Assembly (NCBI RefSeq): GCF_000737325.1
Contig: NZ_CP011125.1
Coordinates: 9,796,001-9,860,000 of the forward strand
Direction of reading: 5' to 3'
Source: Sandaracinus amylolyticus
GTDB lineage: Bacteria > Myxococcota_A > Polyangia > Polyangiales > Sandaracinaceae
Length of the DNA stretch: 64,000 nucleotides
This document shows, piece after piece, positions 58,735-64,000 of the stretch; the first letter of the stretch is position 1; each line of letters begins with the position of its first letter. The position numbers were made by a program, and so were the translations under genes. The notes beneath the pieces were generated by a model. The model saw only the letters and a list, made by a program, of their open reading frames with translations, did not search any database and had not been told where the DNA came from.

Positions 58735-60687
58735 TCAACGAGTCGGCGCGAACCTCTCGAGCGAAGCGGTCTGCACCGAGAGCACCTCGGCGCTGCCGTC
58801 CGCGAGCACCTCGACGTGCGCGCCGATGTTGATCACGCCCGGGACGAGCGGCTCGTACATGTCACCGCCGACCCACGCGCCGCGCAGCGCGCCGTCGCGA
58901 CCGATGCGGAGCAGCATCCCGTCGTACGCGACGACCCAGAACGCATCCGCCCCCACGCCGACCCCGCCCGCGCTCTGCGTGACGCGCGGATCGAGCGAGA
59001 CGACCTCCCGCACCGCGAGCGCATCCGCGTCGATCGCGACGAGCTCGCGCACGAAGTCCGAGCCCACGTGGCGCTCGCGCCAGACCCAGAGCGCGTCCGG
59101 CGCGAGCGTCGGGTGCTGCACGTTGGCGTACCCGAGCCCGTCGCCGAGCGCGACGACGCCGTCGAGCACACCGTCCGGCGTGAGGCGCACCACGCGCGCG
59201 TTGCAGCTGTCCGTGACGAAGAGCGCGTCGTCGCTCGCCGCGATCTGCGACGCGTAGCAGAGCGCGTTGTCGCCGGTGAGCACCACACCGAGGTCGAGCG
59301 CGCCGTCCACGCCGAAGCTGCGATCGAGCGCGCCCGTCGCCGCCTCGTAGCGCACCACGAGCGGGCTCGAGAGCGCGTAGACGTACTGCGTGGTCGCCTC
59401 GACGTCGTCGAAGCGCCCCGGTCCCGCGTAGGGCTCGAACGTGAGCTCGAGCGCGCCCTGCGAGTCGAGCCGCGCGACGCCGCGGTCGTAGGCGATCACC
59501 AGGCGACCGTCGTGGTCGCGATCGACGTCCCACGCGGTGCCGCGATCCGACTCGGGGAGCCGCTGCGAGCCGACGGACGCGATCGCGTCCGCGACGTCGA
59601 CGGTCAGCGTCGAGGGCGAGCGCACGAACGGACCGGCCGAGACCTCGACCTCGAGCGTGTGCGGGCCCGCCGCGAGCGCGCGCGTCTCGACCACGCGGCG
59701 GAACGTGCCCGCCGTCGAGAACGCCGCGAGACCGCGCGCGAGATCGTCGCCCTGCGGCAGCGACTCCCATGCCCCGTCGTCGATGCGCACGCGCACCGCG
59801 TCGACCGGGAACGCGCTGCGCGCGTGGCCCATCAGCACGAGCACGCCGTCGATCGCGTAGCCCGGCGCGTTCACGAACGACGCGCTCACCGCGGGCGCGA
59901 GCTGGTGGCGATGGTCGGCGCCCCCGTTGTTGTCCCACGCGCTCTGTCCGTCGTGCTCGACGCGCACCGCGAAGGCCACTTCCTCGGTGCGCGCGGGATC
60001 GATGTCGAGCGGGATCGAGAACGCGTGCTCACCCTCGCTCGCCGTGGCCTCCGCCTCGTCCCACGTGGCCCATCCGTCGAGCGTGTAACGCACGAAGATC
60101 CGGCGCGGGCGCGCGGTGCGCAGCGAGCGAACCGTGCCCTCGAGCGACGCGACCGAGCCGTCCCACGCGATGCGCGACGAGAGCAGGCGCACCGGGCTCG
60201 CAGGCGTGACCCCGCGATACACGAAGTGATTGCGGAACGGCGACCAGCTCGTCGTGCCGTTCATCGTGACGAACGCCGCGAATTCGACCTCGGGCTCGTG
60301 GCCCCAGCCGCGGTTCGCGAAGTCGCGCACGTCCACGCCCCAGCGCTCGCGCCCGTCGGGCAGCGTGCCCTCGCAGACCGCGGTCGCGCGCTGCGACGTG
60401 ATCCAGCCGTTCGTCGTCCAGAGGATCCCGACGTCCTTCGTGTACGCGTCGTTGCGCACCGCGAGGTCCACCCAGAAGCTCTCACGGCTGATGCCGTGAT
60501 AGACGTACTGGCTCCAATGGCCGGTCTCGAGGACGTAGACCGCGCTCGCGCGTTGCTCGTCGTCCGCGATCGCCGCCGCCTCGAGCGAAGCGTCCTCGAT
60601 CCCCTCGCCCAGGCACGCGCTCAGCGCGAGCGCGAGACAACACGACACCCATCGCGCGGCCGACGACCGCGCACGTTGCTTCGACAT
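58735..60687 (-). CDS. Lipoprotein with two CBM21-like modules and a propeller
   Basis: 650 residues from an ATG with GGAGG 7 bases upstream. Lipoprotein signal (CCLALALSAC). Residues 45-150 and 170-260 each look like a CBM21 starch-binding module: the first has DVGILWTTNGWITSQ and ANRGWGHEPEVEFAAF, the second FVRYTLDGWATWDEAEA with SAWDNNGGADH, the typical WDNN-x-G end. The rest, about residues 360-650, is a beta-propeller with repeated DGRLVIAYDRGVARLDSQGA-type blades. It might bind starch or glycogen outside the cell. No glycosidase is present. Family calls by pattern. Confidence 0.7.
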   Translation of the reverse strand: MSKQRARSSAARWVSCCLALALSACLGEGIEDASLEAAAIADDEQRASAVYVLETGHWSQYVYHGISRESFWVDLAVRNDAYTKDVGILWTTNGWITSQRATAVCEGTLPDGRERWGVDVRDFANRGWGHEPEVEFAAFVTMNGTTSWSPFRNHFVYRGVTPASPVRLLSSRIAWDGSVASLEGTVRSLRTARPRRIFVRYTLDGWATWDEAEATASEGEHAFSIPLDIDPARTEEVAFAVRVEHDGQSAWDNNGGADHRHQLAPAVSASFVNAPGYAIDGVLVLMGHARSAFPVDAVRVRIDDGAWESLPQGDDLARGLAAFSTAGTFRRVVETRALAAGPHTLEVEVSAGPFVRSPSTLTVDVADAIASVGSQRLPESDRGTAWDVDRDHDGRLVIAYDRGVARLDSQGALELTFEPYAGPGRFDDVEATTQYVYALSSPLVVRYEAATGALDRSFGVDGALDLGVVLTGDNALCYASQIAASDDALFVTDSCNARVVRLTPDGVLDGVVALGDGLGYANVQHPTLAPDALWVWRERHVGSDFVRELVAIDADALAVREVVSLDPRVTQSAGGVGVGADAFWVVAYDGMLLRIGRDGALRGAWVGGDMYEPLVPGVINIGAHVEVLADGSAEVLSVQTASLERFAPTR

Positions 60688-60774
60688 TTTCTTGTCCTCC
60701 CCGGCTCCCCCGGCGCAGTGACGCGCGCCTGAGTTACGCGTTGCCGAGGACGGCGTCAAGCGCGCGCCACGCGC

Positions 60775-62031
60775 TCAATCCGCGGGAAACGCGAAGGCCA
60801 CGTCGTGGACCTCGCCGAGCTCGGGCTCCGTCGCGTGCACCCTGGCCACCACTTCGCCGTCCCGCGAGACGAGCGTCGCGCGCGCCTCGTCGCCCATCGC
60901 GGCCCAGGTGTCGATCAGCCAGTGCGCGCCGTCGTGCGACCAGCCGACTACCGCGCCGCGCACGCCGTCGAGCTCGGGGAGCGAGCGCGTCGCCGCGGGC
61001 GCGCGGAGATCGAGCGAGGACCAGCGCGCGGACGCCGAGCAGCCTCGCACGAGGAGCGCACCGTCCGGGCTGGCGCCCACGAACGCGACGCCGCCCTCCT
61101 CGGAGCAGGCGCCCGGCAGCGGCGGCGACGTCTGCGTCGTCGTGACGAGGAAGGTGCTGCCGCGATCGAACACGAGCGCCGCTCCGTCGCGCCGGAGCAA
61201 GAGACCGAACCGGAGCGGCCCTTCGACGTCGACCGACTCGAGCACGCGACGCTCGCGCCCCGCGGCATCGATCACGAGCAGCTCGTGCGGTGCGTCGCCG
61301 TCGCCGAGCGCGAGCTGCGTGGACGGAGAGAGCGCCCACGAGCGTGCGCGCAGCGGGTGGACCGAGCCGTCGATCCGTCGCAGCTCGCTGCGCACGGCCG
61401 CGTCGACCGCGTCGGAGCCCGGGCAGCTCCGCCACGTGACCTGGACGTCGCACGGGGCGCCGACGGGATAGCTCGCCTTGGCGCAGCCCGTCGCGACCTC
61501 GCGCGCTTCGAACGACTCGAGGCTGACCTCCCACACCGCGCCGCCGACGATCCGCGCCTCGCCTCCGGGCGCGCCATCGGCGTAGCGAGAGCAGCCGTAG
61601 AGGAGCGCGCGGCCATCGGCCCTGCCTTGGATCACGAAGCCGTTCGCGACACCCGGACCGTCGCGGCCGCAGGTCGCGACCGCGTCGGGCGGGAGCAGCG
61701 ATGCGAGCGGGCGCACGACGCCGGTCTCGAGCTCGACGAGCTCGGCGCTGCCGGCGTCCAAGCCGACGACGGCGTGCGCACCGCCCGGGAGCGCCTGGAG
61801 GAACGGCATGGGCGAGAAGAGCTCGCGCGTGATCGTGCGGTAGGTGCCGTCGGGCTCGCGCCGCGAGAGCGTGAGCGGGCCGATCTCGGGATCGTGCAGC
61901 ACGAGCAGCGTGCGACCGTCGCCGTTCGTCGGCGCGGGGCAGAGCGGCGAGCGGATCGACGCGTCGACGTCGATCGGGAGGTCGGTCGCGGCGCGCTCGT
62001 GGGACGTGTAGCAGCCCGCGAGCACGAGCAA
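60775..62031 (-). CDS. Lipoprotein with propeller-like repeats
   Basis: 418 residues. Only a TTG at 62031 is available as start in this frame after a stop at 62104, giving the very short leader MLVLAGC before the lipid cysteine; the true start may use another codon, or the 5' end could be altered. The rest carries repeating short strands (GPLTLSRREPDGTYRTITR, HAVVGLDAGSAELVELETG, RWSSLDLRAPAATRSLPELD) typical of a propeller. It is 72 bp downstream of the propeller gene at 62104 on the same strand. Function unknown. Confidence 0.55.
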   Translation of the reverse strand: MLVLAGCYTSHERAATDLPIDVDASIRSPLCPAPTNGDGRTLLVLHDPEIGPLTLSRREPDGTYRTITRELFSPMPFLQALPGGAHAVVGLDAGSAELVELETGVVRPLASLLPPDAVATCGRDGPGVANGFVIQGRADGRALLYGCSRYADGAPGGEARIVGGAVWEVSLESFEAREVATGCAKASYPVGAPCDVQVTWRSCPGSDAVDAAVRSELRRIDGSVHPLRARSWALSPSTQLALGDGDAPHELLVIDAAGRERRVLESVDVEGPLRFGLLLRRDGAALVFDRGSTFLVTTTQTSPPLPGACSEEGGVAFVGASPDGALLVRGCSASARWSSLDLRAPAATRSLPELDGVRGAVVGWSHDGAHWLIDTWAAMGDEARATLVSRDGEVVARVHATEPELGEVHDVAFAFPAD

Positions 62032-62103
62032 CGCGGTGACGGAAGCGCTGGACGCAGCACGCGAGCCGGTGTGAGTCGGCCCCCGCGCGGGGGCAAATCG
62101 CGG

Positions 62104-63222
62104 TCAGCCCTCGGGGAAGTGCTCGTAGAACACGCAGCGCGCGCCGCTCGGCGCGCCGGCGAGAGCGCCGGTCGCGAGCTCGATGCCCAGCGGTGAGCGC
62201 GCGACGTCCCAGAAGTCCACGCGCCACACGCCGGGCGGTGCGCCCGCGGGCAGGCACACGCTCGCGGCGTCGCCGGTGACGACCCGCGCCCAGCGCAGCG
62301 CGCCGTCGGGACGTAGCGCGATCACGACGGTGTCGTCGCCGTCGTGCAGATCGGTGATCGCGACCGGGACGAGCCCGGGCTCGCTCGCGCGCGGCGCCGC
62401 GCCAAGCACGGCGCGCCCTCGACGGCGAGACAGCACGATCAGCAGCGTCTCCGCGTCACCCGCGCAGCGCACGATGTCCCACGCGCCGCGCGGCACGACG
62501 GTGCGCGGCTCGCCGCCGGGCGCGCGGCGACGGATCGCGCCATCTCGCGCGATCCACACGACGTCGTGATCGGTGCGGCACCACGCGCGCGCGTCGATCG
62601 GCTCGCGGCGCGTCCCGCTCACGCGATCGAGCAGGTCGTTGCCGATCTGGATCTCGGTCGCGCCGAACGCGCCGAGCTCGTTGCCGTGGGGATCGTCGTA
62701 CGACGCGTAGTGCACGTCGGGGTGGGTCCAGCGCGTCGCGCCGGTGGTGCGGTCGAGCGCGCGGATCGCGGTGCTGAACGACGACTCGTCGCGCTCGGTG
62801 AGCAGCACGAGATCGCCGAGATCGCGCGCCCGCACCAGCGATCCGCGCGATGGCGTGTCGAAGAGACGCAGCCCGTTGTCGACCATGAGCACCACGAGCG
62901 AGTCGTCGCCGTCGGGCACCACGATGATCTCGCCGTCGCGCGCGAAGAGCCCGATCTCGTGGTGCGACGAGTGGACGGTGATGCTCCACAAGCTCGCGCC
63001 GCGCGGGTCGCGCACCTCGAGCTCGGCCGAGGGCTCCCACCACAGCCAGCCGGTGCGCAGCCGATGCGCGACCAGCACGTGCGCCTCGTCGAGCGCGTAC
63101 GTGCCGTAGGTGCCGACGACGCGGTCGATCTGGTAGAGCCACACGTACGCGCAGATCCCCGCCGTCAGCGCGACGACGATCGCGCCGAGCACGATCCCGC
63201 ACCCTCGCCTCGCCCCGCCCAT
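62104..63222 (-). CDS. Membrane-anchored PQQ-propeller-like protein, probable paralogue of 40891
   Basis: 372 residues from the ATG at 63222. N-terminal helix (GIVLGAIVVALTAGICAYVWL), then a beta-propeller with AELEVRDPRGASLWSITV, RALDRTTGATRWTHPDV and GIELATGALAGA. It resembles the gene at 40891-41931 in helix and opening strands. Most likely periplasmic. Function unknown; both could be sensors or scaffolds. The gene is followed by the lipoprotein at 60775. Confidence 0.68.
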   Translation of the reverse strand: MGGARRGCGIVLGAIVVALTAGICAYVWLYQIDRVVGTYGTYALDEAHVLVAHRLRTGWLWWEPSAELEVRDPRGASLWSITVHSSHHEIGLFARDGEIIVVPDGDDSLVVLMVDNGLRLFDTPSRGSLVRARDLGDLVLLTERDESSFSTAIRALDRTTGATRWTHPDVHYASYDDPHGNELGAFGATEIQIGNDLLDRVSGTRREPIDARAWCRTDHDVVWIARDGAIRRRAPGGEPRTVVPRGAWDIVRCAGDAETLLIVLSRRRGRAVLGAAPRASEPGLVPVAITDLHDGDDTVVIALRPDGALRWARVVTGDAASVCLPAGAPPGVWRVDFWDVARSPLGIELATGALAGAPSGARCVFYEHFPEG

Positions 63223-63243
63223 CACGCGAGGATGCGCGGCGTC

Positions 63244-63489
63244 TCAGGGCGCGTCGACGCCGTAGCTCGCGGAGTCGCGCATCCGGCACGCGCGCTCCTG
63301 ACACGACCACTCGCTGCGGAAGCCGCAGCCGGTCGCGGTCCACTGGCCCTCGACGTCGCTCTCGCGCACCTGGACCCAGCGCTCCTGGCACCCGAACTCC
63401 TGGGCGTGCTGGACGCGGATGCGGCTCGCGTACGGCGAGGTGCACATCCCCGCGAAGGCGAACGCGAGCAGAACCATGCGAGACGTCAC
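63244..63489 (-). CDS. Small Cys-containing exported protein or lipoprotein
   Basis: 81 residues starting at a GTG that overlaps the transglycosylase stop (GTGA). A hydrophobic leader (MVLLAFAFAGMC) ends in a lipobox-like AGMC. The rest contains four cysteines in an ordered pattern (GCQERWVQ, TGCGFRSEWSCQERACRM). No recognised family. Coupled with a lytic transglycosylase, so it may act in the envelope. Confidence 0.6.
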   Translation of the reverse strand: MTSRMVLLAFAFAGMCTSPYASRIRVQHAQEFGCQERWVQVRESDVEGQWTATGCGFRSEWSCQERACRMRDSASYGVDAP

Positions 63490-64000
63490 CGGGCTGCGCT
63501 CTCCGCCTGCAGGTACTGCCAGTACCACCCGAGCACGCGCTGCACGTAGCGCTGGGTCTCGTCGTAGGGCGGCACGCCGCGGTAGCGCTGCACCGCGCCC
63601 GGGCCCGCGTTGTACGCGGCGATGGTGAGGATGAGATCGCCCGAGAAGTCGTTGGCGAGGATGCGCAGGTAGCGCGCGCCGCCGAGGATGTTCTGGCGGG
63701 GGTCGAACGCGTCGCGCACGCCCATGCCGGCGGCGGTGCCGGGCATGAGCTGCATGAGCCCCTGCGCGCCCACGCGCGAGACGACGCCCACGTTGTAGTC
63801 GCTCTCGACGCGGATGACCGCGCGGATAAACGCCTCGGGCAGGCGATAGAGCGCGGCGGCCTCGCGGATGAACGCGTCGTAGCGGTGGTAGCGCTCGGGG
63901 GACGTGTCGCGCGGGCCGATCGACGCGCGCGGCGCATCGTCGGGGCGCGGCTCGCGCGCGCGGATCGCGACGCGCACGCCGCGCCGACGTCGCGGCGGCG
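63486..64000 (-). CDS. Lytic transglycosylase (SLT domain), 5' end outside the window
   Basis: At least 163 residues; the frame is open to the window end, so the N-terminus with the expected signal peptide is missing (a GTG at 63977 is the first visible start). SLT signature: EAFIRAVIRVESDYNVG with catalytic Glu, SRVGAQGLMQLMPGTAAGMG, DPRQNILGGARYL and AAYNAGPGAVQRY. It cleaves the glycan of peptidoglycan to anhydromuramoyl products. Coupled to the small lipoprotein downstream by GTGA. Function clear, physiological role not. Confidence 0.88.
   Translation of the reverse strand, partial: PPRRRRGVRVAIRAREPRPDDAPRASIGPRDTSPERYHRYDAFIREAAALYRLPEAFIRAVIRVESDYNVGVVSRVGAQGLMQLMPGTAAGMGVRDAFDPRQNILGGARYLRILANDFSGDLILTIAAYNAGPGAVQRYRGVPPYDETQRYVQRVLGWYWQYLQAESAAR

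Noticed and set aside
1-64000. tRNA or rRNA genes
   Set aside because: I looked for T-arm and anticodon-stem patterns and for rRNA motifs on both strands and saw none; a tRNAscan-SE run would be decisive.

Overview
This 64 kb window is chromosomal DNA of a very GC-rich, gene-dense bacterium. It carries about 63 protein genes, one strong small-RNA candidate, and no rRNA or tRNA gene that I can recognise. The character is that of a myxobacterium (Myxococcota): many lipoproteins with Asp/Gly/Ala-rich linkers, a Ser/Thr kinase with membrane helices, DUF4388 and probable DUF2378-type proteins, DUF2079 and DUF829 proteins, and 4-base start/stop overlaps nearly everywhere. A secreted protein with two starch-binding-like (CBM21-type) modules would fit a Sandaracinus-like genus, but that placement is inference.

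Layout. 1-3.1 kb: methionine aminopeptidase, a secreted protein, a DUF3606 protein and an acyl-CoA dehydrogenase; a perfect 20-bp palindrome (3096-3115) lies at the dehydrogenase promoter and part of the same palindrome opens the window. 3.2-8.3 kb: FxsA, two LOG-family proteins, an MgtC/DUF4010 protein, a DUF155-like protein and a dienelactone hydrolase. 8.3-18.2 kb: the accessory enzymes of an aryl-polyene-type cluster, namely DUF3261 lipoprotein, MMPL exporter, LolA-like carrier, hot-dog thioesterase, MIO ammonia-lyase, LpxL-like acyltransferase and family 2 glycosyltransferase. This set is interrupted by three plus-strand genes (unknown protein, DNA methyltransferase, membrane protein) and has no ketosynthase, ketoreductase, dehydratase or carrier protein inside the window. 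18.3-21.7 kb: gamma-glutamyltransferase divergent from glutathione synthetase, followed by a DUF829 protein. 21.7-22.15 kb: a sigma-54-type promoter, a foldable RNA of about 105 nt and a perfect intrinsic terminator. 22.1-24.7 kb: ECF sigma and anti-sigma genes, CbiX, an outer-membrane protein.

24.65-27.1 kb: an 868-bp non-coding region and dnaA, a plausible origin. 27.1-34.3 kb: lipoprotein, Ser/Thr kinase, DUF2079 membrane protein, thiE and a Fic-fold protein whose catalytic motif is degenerate. 34.4-38.6 kb: a coupled minus-strand operon for an Omp85-type protein, DUF4390, an NtrY-like kinase and a TlpA-like thioredoxin. 38.8-40.1 kb: Rpn-type nuclease and a 41-bp tandem repeat array. 40-49.6 kb: a PQQ-propeller and DUF4388 pair, lipoproteins (one with five exact twin-CX3C repeats), an FMN reductase, a sigma-like protein and a VOC protein. 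49.7-64 kb: Tex, esterase, orphan histidine kinase, a YqiJ/YqiK (flotillin) pair, VF530, the starch-binding-like lipoprotein, propeller lipoproteins and a lytic transglycosylase cut by the window end.

The best candidates for something undescribed are the sigma-54-type small RNA with two C-rich loops (21935-22065), the split aryl-polyene-type set without its synthase core, the twin-CX3C repeat lipoprotein and the two-gene methyltransferase unit. Functions were assigned by reading motifs by eye; no database search was run.
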